Of a stretch of DNA of 64,000 nt, positions 23,320-36,500 are shown in pieces (the first letter of the stretch is position 1; every line of letters starts with the position of its first letter). Under the pieces are notes generated by a model, which ran no database searches, was not told where the DNA came from, and was given only the letters and a program-made list of their open reading frames with translations. The DNA comes from Nematostella vectensis (lineage: Eukaryota; Cnidaria; Anthozoa; Actiniaria; Edwardsiidae), in NCBI RefSeq assembly GCF_932526225.1, contig NC_064042.1, positions 913,001 through 977,000 of the forward strand, written 5' to 3'. The position numbers and the translations under genes were made by a program.

Positions 23320-24600
23320 TGAGGCTTGTAAGAAAGGCCGCTCTGTGACAGATGTGGGCTAAGGAAGGCTACGCTATGACAGATGTGAGCTAAGGAAGGC
23401 TGCGCTATGACAGATGTGGGCTAAGGAAGGCTGCGCTGTGACAGATGTGGGCTAAGGAAGGCCGCTCTGTGACAGATGTGGGCTAAGGAAGGCTGCGCTA
23501 TGACAGATGTGAGCTAAGGAAGGCTGCGCTATGACAGATGTGGGCTAAGGAAGGCTGCGCTATGACAGATGTGGGCTAAGGAAGGCTGCGCTGTGACAGA
23601 TGTAGGCTTAGGAAGGCCGCTCTGTGACAGATGTGGGCTAAGGAAGGCTGCGCTATGACAGATGTGGGCTAAGAAAGGCCGCTCTGTGACAGATGTGGGC
23701 TAAGGAAGGCTGCGCTATGACATATGTGGGCTAAGGAAGGCTGCGCTGTGACAGATGTAGGCTTAGGAAGGCCGCTCTGTGACAGATGTGGGCTAAGGAA
23801 GGCCGCTCTGTGACAGATGTGGGCTAAGGAAGGCTGCGCTATGACAGATGTGGGCTAAGGAAGGCCGCTCTGTGACAGATGTGGGCTAAGGAAGGCCGCT
23901 CTGTGACAGATGTGGGCTAAGGAAGGCCGCTCTGTGACAGATGTGGGCTAAGGAAGGCCGCTCTGTGACAGATGTGGGCTAAGGAAGGCCGCTCTGTGAC
24001 AGATGTGGGCTAAGGAAGGCCGCTCTGTGACAGATGTGGGCTAAGGAAGGCCGCTCTGTGACAGATGTGGGCTCAGGAAGGCTGCGCTGTGACAGATGTG
24101 GGCTAAGGAAGGCTGCTCTGTGACAGATGTGGGCTAAGGAAGGCCGCTCTGTGACAGATGTGGGCTAAGAAGGCTGCGCTGTGACAGATGTGGGCTAAGG
24201 AAGGCCGCTCTGTGACAGATGTGGGCTAAGGAAGGCCGCTCTGTGACAGATGTGGGCTAAGGAAGGCTGCGCTATTACAGATGTGGGCTAAGAAGGCTGC
24301 GCTATGACAGATGTGGGCTAAGGAAGGCTGCGCTATGACGGATGTGGGCTAAGGAAGGCCGCTCTGTGACAGATGTGGGCTAAGGAAGGCCGCTCTGTGA
24401 CAGATGTGGGCTAAGGAAGGCCGCTCTGTGACAGATGTGGGCTCAGGAAGGCTGCGCTGTGACAGATGTGGGCTAAGGAAGGCCGCTCTGTGACAGATGT
24501 GGGCTCAGGAAGGCTGCGCTATGACAGATGTGGGCTAAGGAAGGCTGCGCTATGACAGATGTGGGCTAAGGAAGGCTGCGCTGTGACAGATTTGGGCAAA
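23320..24600. repeat. 31-bp minisatellite, about 41 copies
   Basis: Units alternate between two forms, 'ggaaggctgcgctatgacag' and 'ggaaggccgctctgtgacag', each followed by 'atgtgggctaa'. There are a few 30-bp units. The array starts about 360 bp after the DNAJC3 stop codon. Confidence 0.95.
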
Positions 24601-25600
24601 GAACTTTGTACAGATTGGGCGGGATGGCAACAGTAAGACTACATGTAACTCGTGCGCGACCAAATGCGTGATCAGGCCCGTTGCCAGGATTTTACGCGGG
24701 GTCTCTTCCGGGCCCGCCTGGTTACGGGCCTGGTGATATCAAAGCACGACAAAGCTGTGATGTTTGCGGCAATTTTATCGCACCCCAAATCCCCGATTGT
24801 AAATCGACACAATTATAATATAAAATGTTAACATAATCGGTTTTTTTTCGAGCAGAAAAAGCGGAAAACATTAAAATAATGTTTTTTGAAAATAATTTTG
24901 GCGATTTGCTGTAAAAATGCAGTGTCGTGCCACAGAAATACACGCCTGGAACATTGTCGTCCAGTCTTCTTCTCTATCCTTGGGGTTTTCACTTATGCGA
25001 AAACGACTAGATTTAATTTATATTTTACCTGGGTTGAATTAATATACATTCATAAAGAAAAGAAAATCAATTTATTGCAGTTCCACCTTTACCAGCATGA
25101 CACGATTTTTTGTGTCGGTTGTATTTATGCTAATGTACAAAATTGATATGTAAGAAAGAAACTATTTTAAAGAATAAACTTTTGACAGACATGCCATCTC
25201 CTTTTTCTTTTATTTTGATGGGGAGGGTGCAAGGCCCTGGCAAACGTTTTTAACAAGCCATCTAACTTGTGTTAGACTTTATCAAGAGATTTTCATTGTC
25301 TCTTGATTTTATCTATTCGAGTTGAATGGTGTTTTATAGGTTTTTTTTTTTTTTAATTCAACAAACATGGTTTTAGACACTAGAGGTATTTTCGAACGAA
25401 AATGTGAGTTCTTGAAGGGCAATCAAACCGCCATATGCTCAACGCCTAGTGACCCAAAGTATCCATTTCCAACTACTTGAGGTCATGCCGGGAAATATCA
25501 AACTGAGGCTTTGGCGTATCGACCGAGGCTTTGCGAAATTTCGCGCGAATATTGATTAGTTTATCGATCGATATCGAACAAGAAACACTCGCGCGCTGGC
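24601..25600. other. AT-rich intergenic sequence, no gene seen
   Basis: No feature is recognised apart from T and A runs. It may contain the distal 3' flank of DNAJC3. Confidence 0.4.
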
Positions 25601-25615
25601 AAATCAAAAATGTAA

Positions 25616-26095
25616 ATGAGTGAAAAGATTCAACAACAAGTAACTGGACGACTTTTCGGGCTATTTTCTTTCAATTTGCACTTTTTGGAAGCTACAGGTT
25701 TGATCATACGTGAAGTTGATCCAAACAATAACAAAAAACTCAGATGTCAGTCTTCACGGCATGAATGGTATGTAGAGAACAAACTTCTTAAGTACAATGA
25801 AAAGGCCAATTGCGTTGTGCTGCTTTATGATTTGATGGAAATATTGCATTTACACATAACAGGTAGTACTTTTATCTTCAAGAGACTTTTTCTGGGTCTT
25901 TACACCCCTTGTTATTTATTCATTTGCCTTTGTTTATCCGATGTATTTCTCGGCTATCGGTGGCGCTCGCCGACTAGTCATCTTATGTTTTTCTTTTTGT
26001 CCAAATTTTTCATCTTCAATCTCTTTAGGATAATAAAACTTCGACTCAGAGTGCTCGTCCATTCCCATTTTGTTGTTGCTTTGGTGTTTAGGTAG
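25616..26095 (+). CDS. Unrecognised ORF, 159 codons, doubtful
   Basis: It opens MSEKIQQQVTGRLFGLF and includes LIIREVDPNNNKKLRCQSS and NEKANCVVLLYDLMEI, which look like protein. The second half (after ~25860, following a possible 'acag|gtag' donor) is hydrophobic and aromatic like translated intron. It may be an exon of a plus-strand gene or a transposon remnant. No family is recognised. Confidence 0.25.
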   Translation: MSEKIQQQVTGRLFGLFSFNLHFLEATGLIIREVDPNNNKKLRCQSSRHEWYVENKLLKYNEKANCVVLLYDLMEILHLHITGSTFIFKRLFLGLYTPCYLFICLCLSDVFLGYRWRSPTSHLMFFFLSKFFIFNLFRIIKLRLRVLVHSHFVVALVFR

Positions 26096-26388
26096 ATTTT
26101 GTTTTAGCGAAATTCGTGCAACCGAACAAAACAACACAAAAAAGCTCACAAATTGTGCCGCTCCGGATACGAAAAGGGACGAACCGACGAACCAACCATT
26201 TCTGTTTCTTCTGGGTGTAAGAATTCGCTACTTGAATGTTCGCTATCGCTCATTTTGCAGTTTGAAGGTGGAAAAAAATTCAAAAAACAGAAGATTGTGA
26301 AAAAATTTTCGTAGGGCAATACGGAATTCCGTAATGCCCTCAGAGACGGGCAATACGGGAATGTCACGACTACCAATAAGGCAATCAC
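25934..26388 (-). other. Two similar short acidic reading stretches, possible first exons
   Basis: On the minus strand, one stretch (from ~26255 down) starts MSDSEHSSSEFLHPEETE and a second (from ~26067 down) starts MDEHSESKFYYPKEIEDE. The pattern Glu-His-Ser..Ser..Phe..Pro-x-Glu is shared, which suggests duplicated N-terminal exons, perhaps from a repetitive gene. Neither extends far. Function is unknown. Confidence 0.25.
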
Positions 26389-26887
26389 AGCGCGCGTACT
26401 ATCGTAGCCATATAATAAAAGTGAGTAACCAAGATATTTTCAATCAAATATCGTAAATAACAAATCAAACTTCATTCTTAAAAGTTTTTCATTCTTTAAA
26501 GTTTCCTTACGCATAAACCCCTGAATCTTCAATGATAAACAATAACATAAGCTATGTGAGTTGGGTTGGAAGCTATGGATAGGAAGCCACCGATAGCAGG
26601 GAGTGAGAGGCGCACAATGAGGGCAACGGACCAATAACAATGATCGAGTTTTTATAAAATTATCATTACATCAAATTACTTGCCCTATAAATTGTATCAA
26701 TAATTAGAATAGCTTTATCAAAATTTATAGCTTATACTTCAATAAATATTATATATAACAAGATTTACCAAATTTTTCGTACAACAGCAACAGCACTTTT
26801 TAACTCGGTCATATGAATTACACAACAGTAGTAGCTAAATATAAAGGCTTCTGATAATAGCAATTATCATAGAACTGGCATAAATGT

Positions 26888-27297
26888 TCAACTAGCTTAG
26901 CCCTGTAATCCCTTCGTATGAACGCAATTCCTGATATAGGATTGTTAACTAGCTTAGCCCTGTAATCCCTTCGTATGAACGCGGTTCCTGATATGGTTGT
27001 TAACTAGCTTAGCCCTGTAATCTCTTCGCTATCAACGCAATTCCTGATATATGGTTGTTAACTAGCTTAGCCCTGTAATCTCTTCGTTATCAACGCAATT
27101 CCTGATATAAGATTGTTAAATAGCTTAGCCCTGTAATCTCTTCGTTATGCACGCAATTCCTGATATAGGATTGTTAACTAGCTTAGCCCTGTAATCTCTT
27201 CGTTATGCACGCGATTCCTGATTTATGATTGTTAACTAGCTTAGCCCTGTAATCTCTTCGTTATGCACGCGATTCCTGATATATGATTGTTAACTAG
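26888..27297. repeat. ~59-bp minisatellite, seven copies
   Basis: Units of 'gttaactagcttagccctgt' then 'aatctcttcgttatgcacgc' and 'gattcctgatat', 57-60 bp long. It lies between the weak ORF region and the 3' end of the large minus-strand gene. Confidence 0.95.
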
Positions 27298-27555
27298 CGA
27301 AGTTTGGGATCTGGTACAAGCTCTCAAACCACAGGTAACCCTATCAGAACACCTAAAACTAGGCTAAGGAGAAGGGTGCTAGGGCTTGAAATCAGCCCCG
27401 TGGTGCAAATATCCTCATATGAGAGACTTATTTAGGCGAATTCTACTTTTCTACAAACAACCAGAGTCATCCTGAAAACGTTGAAAAAGCGAGCGCTCTC
27501 ATAAAGCTGATAAGTATAATATATATATTACGTGACGCGTGACAGAGTAATGCGA

Positions 27556-30500
27556 TCACGTCAGGTGATGGACGTCCAGGTCGCTGTCGTCGAAGTCCGA
27601 GTAGTCATCGATTGAGAACGCAGTGACCGCGGAAGGTTGGGACTGTTGAGTTAGGGTGCTCCGGGGGCTGGGCACTGGCCGGGAGCGTGAGGCGGGGACT
27701 GGCGCTATAGAACGAAAAAGAAAAACAAATATTAAAGGATGTCTTGAAGGTCAACTTAATGGGATGGTAATTCGTTGTAAAACTGGTTCTAGTTACCATT
27801 GCCTTGGTCCCGCTTGCCCTGTCCAGACCTGTAGTTATAAAGCGATATAAAATATTCGTAAGAACGAGGATAATAAAAAAAAATCAGCAATGCCTCAACT
27901 GGATAATCGTACAATAGGCTACTTACACTAAGAAATCACGTGACTTTTTGAGTGGAAAACTCGCGCCATAATATACATAGAAATGGCTAGGGCCGTCAAA
28001 AAAATTACATCTTGCACTGAAAATAAGCCCTTTGCTATAAAGAAACTTTCTAGCCTTTTCGTAAGCACTGAATAAGTTGCTTTTTGTAGATGTCATTTTG
28101 CATTTTGCCGCCAAAAAGTCCGGTTGACTTTGGACACTTACCGCTGGGCTGGCACTGGCTTCAGCTTGTCATCCAGAGAAGAAAGGGAAAAGTCACTTTC
28201 TTCGTCTTCTACATCAAATGCCTCCTGTAAACAATGTTATTAGAGCATTTCTCATTCATATTTATGAAGAGAAGACACAGGCTGAGATTAGACCCACATG
28301 GACTATTCAGGGGCTGAGAACAGCGTATCCCCACGACTCCCACATGTACTATACAGGGGCTGAGAACAGCGTATCCCCACGACTCCCACATTGACTATAC
28401 AGGGGCTGAGAATAGCGTATCCCCACGACTCCCACATGGACTATACAGGGGCTTAAAACAGCGTATCCCCACGACTCCCACATGGACTATACAGGGGCTG
28501 AGAACAGGGTATCCCCACGACTCCCACATGGACTATACAGGGGCTTAGAACAACGTATCCCCACGACTCCCACATGGACTATACAAGGGCTGAGAATAGC
28601 GTATCCCCACGACTCCCATATGGACAATACAGGGGCTCAGAACAGCATATCCCCACGACTCCCACATGGACTATACAGGGGCTGAGAAAGGCGTATCCCC
28701 ACGACTCCCACATGTACTATACATACAGGGGCTGAGAACAGCGTATCCCCACGACTCCCACATTGACTATACAGGGGCTGAGAATAGCGTATCCCCACGA
28801 CTCCCACATGGACTATACAGGGGCTTAGAACAGCGTATCCCCACGACTCCCACATGGACTATACAGGGGCTGAGAATAGCGTATCCCCACGACTCCCACA
28901 TGGACTATACAGGGGCTTAGAACAGCGTATCCCCACGACTCCCACATGGACTATACAGGGGCTAAGAACAGGGTATCCCCACGACTCCCACATGGACTAT
29001 ACAGGGGCTGCAGACAGCGTATCCCCACAACTCCCACATGGACTATACAGGGGCTGAGAATAGCGTATCCCCACGACTCCCACATGGACTATACAGGGGC
29101 TTAGAACAGCGTATCCCCACGACTCCCACATGGACTATACAGGGGCTAAGAACAGGGTATCCCCACGACTCCCACATGGACTATACAGGGGCTGAGAATA
29201 GCGTATCCCCACGACTCCCACATGGACTATACAGGGGCTAAGAACAGCGTATCCCCACGACTCCCACATGGACTATACAGGGGCTGAGAATAGCGTATCC
29301 CCACGACTCCCACGTGGACTATACAGGGGCTAAGAACAGCGTATCCCCACGACCCCCACATGGACTATACAGGGGCTGAGAAGAGCGTATCACCACGACC
29401 CCCACATGGACTATACAGGGGCTGAGAATAGCGTATCACCACGACTCCCACATGGACTATACATGGGCTAAGAACAGCGTATCCCCACGACTCCCACATG
29501 GACTATACAGGGGCTGAGAATAGCGTATCCCCACGACTCCCACATGGACTATACAGGGGCTTAGAACAGCGTATCCCCACGACTCCCACATGGACTATAC
29601 AGGGGCTAAGAACAGCGTATCCCCACGACTCCCACATGGACTATACAGGGGCTGAGAATAGCGTATCCCCACGACTCCCACATGGACTATACAGGGGCTA
29701 AGAATAGCGTATCCCCACGATTCCCACATGGACTATAGAGGGGCTAAGAACAGCGTAACCCCACGACTCCCACATGGACTATACAGGGGCTGAGAATAGC
29801 GTATCCCCACGACTCCCACATGGACTATAAAGGGGCTGAGAACAGCGTATCCCCACGACTCCCACATGGACTATACAGGGGCTGAGAACAGCGTATCCCC
29901 ACGACTCCCACATGGACTATACAGGGGCTGAGAACAGGGTATCCCCACGACTCCTACATGGACTATACAGGGGCTGAGAATAGCGTATCCCCACGACTCC
30001 CACATGGACTATACAGGGGCTAAGAACAGCGTATCCCCACGACTCCCACATGGACTATACAGGGGCTGAGAATAGCGTATCCCCACGACTCCCACGTGGA
30101 CTATACAGGGGCTAAGAACAGCGTATCCCCACGACCCCCACATGGACTATACAGGGGCTGAGAAGAGCGTATCACCACGACCCCCACATGGACTATACAG
30201 GGGCTGAGAATAGCGTATCACCACGACTCCCACATGGACTATACATGGGCTAAGAATAGCGTATCCCCACGACTCCCACATGGACTATACATGGGCTAAG
30301 AACAGCGTATCCCCACGACTCCCACATGGACTATACAGGGGCTAAGAACAGCGTATCCCCACGACTCCCACATGGACTATACAAGGGCTGAGAATAGCGT
30401 ATCCCCACGACTCCCAAATGGACTATAAAGGGGCTGAGAACAGCGTATCCCCACGACTCCCACATGGACTATACAGGGGCTGAGAACAGCGTATCCCCAC

Positions 30501-33500
30501 GACTCCCACATGGACTATACAGGGGCTGAGAACAGCGTATCCCCACGACTCCCACATGGGCTATACAGGGGCTGAGAATAGCGTATCCCCACGACTCCCA
30601 CATGGACTATACAGGGGCTAAGAATAGCGTATCCCCACGACTCCCACATGGACTATACAGGGGCTAAGAATAGCGTATCCCCACGACTCCCACATGGACT
30701 ATACAGGGGCTAAGAACAGCGTATCCCCACGACTCCCACATGGACTATACAGGGGCTGAGAACAGCGTATCCCCACGACCCCCACATGGACTATACAGGG
30801 GCTGAGAACAGCGTATCCCCACGACTCCCACATGGGCTATACAGGGGCTGAGAATAGCGTATCCCCACGACTCCCACATGGACTATACAGGGGCTAAGAA
30901 TAGCGTATCCCCACGACTCCCACATGGACTATACAGGGGCTAAGAATAGCGTATCCCCACGACTCCCACATGGACTATACAGGGGCTAAGAACAGCGTAT
31001 CCCCACGACTCCCACATGGACTATACAGGGGCTGAGAACAGCGTATCCCCACGACTCCCACATGGACTAAACAGGGGCTTACCTGTTTGCCAGGGACAGC
31101 GACCGCGCCAGCAGGCTTGCGTGCAGTTTCGTCAAAGCTGAGGCTGCGTTCGAGTGTACTGGTCAGCGCACGCACTTTCCCCCCGCGCGGCTCAGGTGGC
31201 TTGTAAGCGTTCCTCTGTGGCGCAGGCTGCAAGCACATGTCACGTCAAAAAAGTTGCTTATTTGATGTTGGCTTAGGGGAACCGTGATTGAGTTGAAATA
31301 AATATATGACTCGTTCACTCTTTGCAGATGAAATGCTGAATTAAAATAGGGAGTTTACGATAGTGGACCTGGAAGTCTTCAGGGTCCGACTTCACGTCGT
31401 CACCCTACCGAGTCGATCCCGAGTGCAATTGAGTCGTTTCCGAATGCTATCGACTCGATGACGAATAGCATCAGGTCAATCGCTAAGATAACCGTAATTA
31501 GCGCTCGAAGTGCCTGGAAGTCTTCAGGGTCTGACTCCACGTCGACACCCTACCGAGTCGCTCCCGAATGCGATCGATTCGATACCGAATAGCATGGGGT
31601 CAAGATTATAGCTAAGGTTACCGTGGTTATCGGTAAAGTACATGGAAGTCTTCAGGGTCCGACTCCACGTCGACACCCTACCGAATCGCTCCCGAATGCG
31701 ATCAATTCGATACCAAATAGCATGGGGTCACGATTATAGCTAAGGCTACCGTGGTTATCGCTCAAGTACCTGGAAGTCTTCAGGGTCCGACTCCACGTCG
31801 TCTGTAGGGATTCGCACAGACACTTGGGGGCTGGTTGGGAAGGGGCGTGGCTGGGGGAGTTGCTGGTTGCGAGCGGGAGCAGCCCGTGCTGGTATTTCTC
31901 TAAAAAAAAATAAATAAAAAAATAAATCAGTTTTTGTGACAGTCATCCGTCAACGTCTATGTATGCACTACACTGATTCTATGATGGTGACGACGACGGC
32001 GATGTTGCTGCTGCTGCTGATGGTGATAATGATGATGATGTTGATTATTATGATAATGGTTAACCGTTTCCTACCCTGGGTACCAGAAGCTCCGAGCTTC
32101 ACGGCGACAACGATTTAAGCGAAGCGAAAGAGCCTCTGGTGATAATACTCGTTTATTAGTCCTCTCGTAGCCTTAAAAGCTAAATTACAGGATTCCAATA
32201 TCAAATATAATAAATAATGATTAATTGATACAATATAATAAATATAAAGGTAGTATGGGCAGTCAGATAGCCAAGGCCAGCGCGTGTTTATTTGTGACAA
32301 AGTTGCCAAATCTATTGGTCGCAAAAGGTTTGATGTGATTGCCAGTGCGCGTTCTTAACATGGTAGCTATGGGTAGTAGCCTCAATGCGGTCTTGCACAA
32401 GCCGGTACACTGGGTTTTGTGGCGCCAAACAAGAGATAAACCTGCAGCAGGCATCAGTCCGACGATCTTCAAGGGTGGCTAGGTTTGCCCTAGTTAGAGC
32501 TTCCTTGTAATCCAAGCCCGGATAGATAATGGCGAGGGCGCGTTTCTGGACTCTCTCCAATGAATCAGAAAGGTAGAGTCTGCGAAAACGACGCTTGCGT
32601 ACTCGAGCGTGGATCGCACAAGGGAGCGATAAACCACTATAATGTTATCAGTAGACACGCCACAGCGTTTCAGCTGCCTTATAGCATACAGGCGCCGGTT
32701 TGCTTTTTTCACTATAGAGTCACAATGTACCTCCCACGTCAAGTCGTGAGTAATGAAGACCCCGAGAAATTTAATGGACTTGACTTCTTCTAAGATGGTA
32801 CCACCGGTCGCAATAGGAGGACATTGAAAACTATTATAGAGCAAAAAATCAACAGCCATTACTTTGCATTTTGTAGGATTCAGACACATATTATTGCTAG
32901 TTGGGAACGACTGGACCTGCGATACTATAAATGGTAAGGTGGATGGCGCGTTTCTGGGAATAATTTCAATAGCTGTAAGGTCGTCGACGAACTTCGCGCG
33001 TGGAAGCCAGCAGCGGAGAAGGTCATTGACCATAACTGCGAAAAGAATAGGACCTAGACGTGTTCCCTGTGGTATTCCTCCATTGAGGATGAGTGGTGGT
33101 GATGTTGAGGATGCTATGCTTACTACCTGGGTTCTACCTTCTAAAAAGGAAGCAATCCACCTGAGTAGACAGGGGTGGATATATAGGCTACAAAGCTTAT
33201 TTAACAGGATGTGGTGGTCTATTAGGTCAAATCCTTTCTTAAAGTCAGCAAAGAACCACCGCACCCATACGCCGCCTCGGTCTAAAGCCTCTAGTGTCAA
33301 GTGCAGGAGGTACACAATAGCGTGTTGGCACGATTTCCCAGCCACCGCAAATTGCTTCGTGTCTAGGTGTTGCACGATACCTGGAAGTGATCTGGATAGA
33401 GTGAAGCCTTCCATTGCTTTGGCAAGATGACATGTGAGTGAGATCGGCCGTATGTCGGTTTCGATACTCTTAGGAGGGCTCAGTTTAGGCATGGGGCGCA

Positions 33501-36500
33501 CGTTGGCCGACTTCAACAGACCCGGGAGGTGACCTTCCTTTAGTGATGTGTTGTATAACTCAGCTACTATAGGTGACAGTTCGAATGCAAACATTTTAAA
33601 AATAAGGGCTGGGATCCCATCCGGTCCAGGTGCCTTGTTGGCGAGAATCCCTCGCAAAGACTTATAAGCCTCATACGATGATACCAGGAAATGATCCGGG
33701 ACATCAGGAACAACAATGGCTGTGACGTCGTGGGGTAAAAGAGGTCTAAAATCAGACGTTAGCTGGACGAAGAACTCGTTGATCTTCTTACACAGATTAT
33801 CCACGCTGGCGATGGAGGAATCGTCTATTAACTGACTATACCATTCCCCCTAGATAAAAAGAGCGCTTACACGTGCCAATGGCACTGACGACTCTACCGC
33901 GCCAGAATTTGAAGATGACAGAGTCGCTGCCGAATTTAGCAAGCATTTTCTGTCTCTTAGCAATCCAGGACTTGATTTTATTATTCATCCACGGTTTGTC
34001 TGAAGGATGTGAACGGACAACTGTAGACGGGCAGAATCTATCGAGTGCGTCCGTAATTGTATTATAGAAGACGTCAAACTTGGCTTGACAGGTGTGAGCG
34101 CCGAACAGGTTTGACCAGTCGTGAGTAGTGATCCACTGGCCAAGTTCTCTCAGTCTACAGGCCTGGTGTCGCGTCTAGTAGATGATTGTTTGCGCAGTTT
34201 TGGAGAATTTTCTAGTATCTGCTCTACCAGGACAGCATAGTGGTCACTGGTACCAATTTTCGGCAGCTGGGCCGGCCCGACAGGAGGTGTGGTCTATTTG
34301 TCAACACCCAATCCAGTGTACCAGTGTCCCGGGTTAGTACTTTCACAGTTTGGTACAACGGATAGCCAGCCTCACTATGGTGCTGGCGACGTCTCAGATT
34401 ACTTGACAAAGCCTACATGCCCGTACAAGTTTCGCACCGATATGCCAATCACTTGTGGATACAGTGGACTCCGCAAAAATTGTATTTAATCAAAGTAATT
34501 TTAGTCGAGTGTGCAGAAACAATACATCGAAGCGTTTTCTGAAACAAAGGCTAAATACAATAAACAAATAACAAAGGCTCGGATACAATAAAATCCTGTT
34601 TAATTTGCATAAACAAGCTCACTCGTCCACCGGGCATTACCGGGCAAGCTCACTCGTCCACCGAGCATTACCGGGCAAGCCACTCGTCCACCGAGCATTA
34701 CCGAGCAAGCTCACTCGTCCACCGAGCATTACCGGGCAAGCTCACTCGTCCACCGAGCATTACCGGGCAAGCTCACTCGTCCACCGAGCATTACCGGGCA
34801 AGCTCACTCGTCCACCGGGCATTACCGGGCAAGCTCACTCGTCCACCGAGCATTACCGGGCAAGCTCACTCGTCCACCGAGCATTACCGGGCAAGCTCAC
34901 TCATCCACCGAGCATTACCGGGCAAGCTCACTCGTCCACCGAGCATTACCGGGCAAGCTCACTCGTCCACCGGGCATTACCGGGCAAGCTCCCTCGTCCA
35001 CCAAGCATTACCGGGCAAGCTCACTCGTCCACCGGGCATTACCGGGCAAGCTCACTCGTCCACCGGGCATTACCGGGCAAGCTCACTCGTCCACCAAGCA
35101 TTACCGGGCAAGCTCACTCGTCCACCGGGCATTACCGGGCAAGCTCACTCGTCCACCGGGCATTACCAGCATTAAAGTCGAGGTTCACTGAAATACTGGA
35201 GGCAAAAAGGAGATAGCGTTCATTTCCAGGCCCTGGAAACTACTAAAAGATTCGCTGCTTATTCACTGATCATCGGCTTAGCTGGAATTATTTTGTTTGT
35301 ATACGTTAAAAAAACCGGTTATTGGAATGGAGAAGATCCTCCAAATATGGAATACTACTACAAAAGCAACTTTTATTGACCAATCAACGGCGTAGTACAA
35401 ATCTTGTATAGTATAAATCTTGTATAAATACATTAGCACCATAGTGAGGCTGGCTATCCGTTGTACCAGAGGCTCTTTCGCTTCACTCAAATCGTTGTCG
35501 CAGCGAAGCTCGGAGCTTCTGGTAGTCAGGGTAGCCGTTTCCCAATTTACTTTTTCAATATTCAAAGCTTTCTATTACAAGCTTACCCTCCTGAGTCCCA
35601 GCCGGATTCCTCGTCACTGTACTCCTCGTCGTCATCGTCTGATTCGCTCAACGTTCGCTCCGTCACAGACGTACCGCTAAACGACTGATCCCCATATGAG
35701 GAGCCTACATCAGCCGACCTGTCACGCAACGCAGTCATTAGTAACACAACACAATGAACACAGTCACGCAACGCACAGAAATTAGTAACAGCACGAGCAT
35801 CGTCACGCAACGCACAGAAATTAGTAACATAACACAACGAGCACCGTCACGCAACGCACAGAAATTAGTAACAACACACTGAGCACCGTCACGCAATACA
35901 CAGAAATTAGTAACACAACACAACGAGCATTGTCACGGACATGCAGTCGTCAGTAACAACACACAAAATATGATCTGTCACGCAACACAGCTATTAGTAA
36001 AACAACACACCGAGCATCGTCGCGAAACATAAAGTCATTAGTAATAACACACAGCCGACTAGTCACGCCACACACATCCATTAATAACACAACACACCGA
36101 GCATCGTCACGAAACATACAGTCATTAGTAACAACAACACACAGCCGACTAGTCACGCCACACACATCCATTAATAACACAACACACCGAGCACCCTGAC
36201 GCGAAGCGCCAACAATATCGACATATAATGCAACAATTACACAAAGTGCGCCAGCTACTACAAAGTGCTCTAACTACCAGTAAGTGTGTTGGTGAACGAC
36301 CTCGCAAACATAACATTCGCAGATGTGTAGCAGTATGTGGCTCACCCAGTGGACGAGAGGGTAGCAGAGCTTCTCGTCGATGTCTTGACGGAGGGTCCCA
36401 GGGATACGGCGGTTCGTGCGGCGGTACCAGCAGCACGGAATGTCGGCGGCTTGGCGCTCTGCCGTGGCGCGGTTGCATCAGCTAGCGAAATACAAGAAGT

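Larger units (their letters stand above)
32060..35545. mobile_element. Inverted pair of a short repeat, one copy split by a LINE
   Basis: Copy B is 35433-35545, unbroken. Its reverse complement matches 34351-34386 followed by 32060-32140, which are separated by the LINE 32141-34350. Shared motifs are 'gaagctccgagcttc', 'gaagcgaaagagcctctgg' and 'acaacggatagccagcctc'. Both copies carry a 'ctaccctgggtaccag'-like end related to the MITE at 36540. The two copies therefore form an inverted repeat about 3.4 kb apart inside one intron. Confidence 0.8.

Noticed and set aside
27605-27799. Alternative reading of the last exon ending FRGHCVLNR
   Set aside because: It fits if exon 28142-28224 joins directly to 27704, but the 32-nt exon 27797-27828 with good borders restores the frame that ends in the acidic tail DSDLDVHHLT, which better fits the family.
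28292-31078. Repeated 67-84-codon ORFs starting MDYTGAEN in the 46-bp array
   Set aside because: Short ORFs created again and again by the unit; they end in the array and have no independent support.
32560-33430. Plus-strand ORFs (77 and 188 codons) opposite the reverse transcriptase
   Set aside because: Shadow frames of the antisense LINE; their translation has no coherent domain.
34605-35216. 203-codon ORF rich in His-Arg-Ala-Leu-Pro
   Set aside because: A direct translation of the stop-free 31-bp unit, intronic, with no start context or homology.
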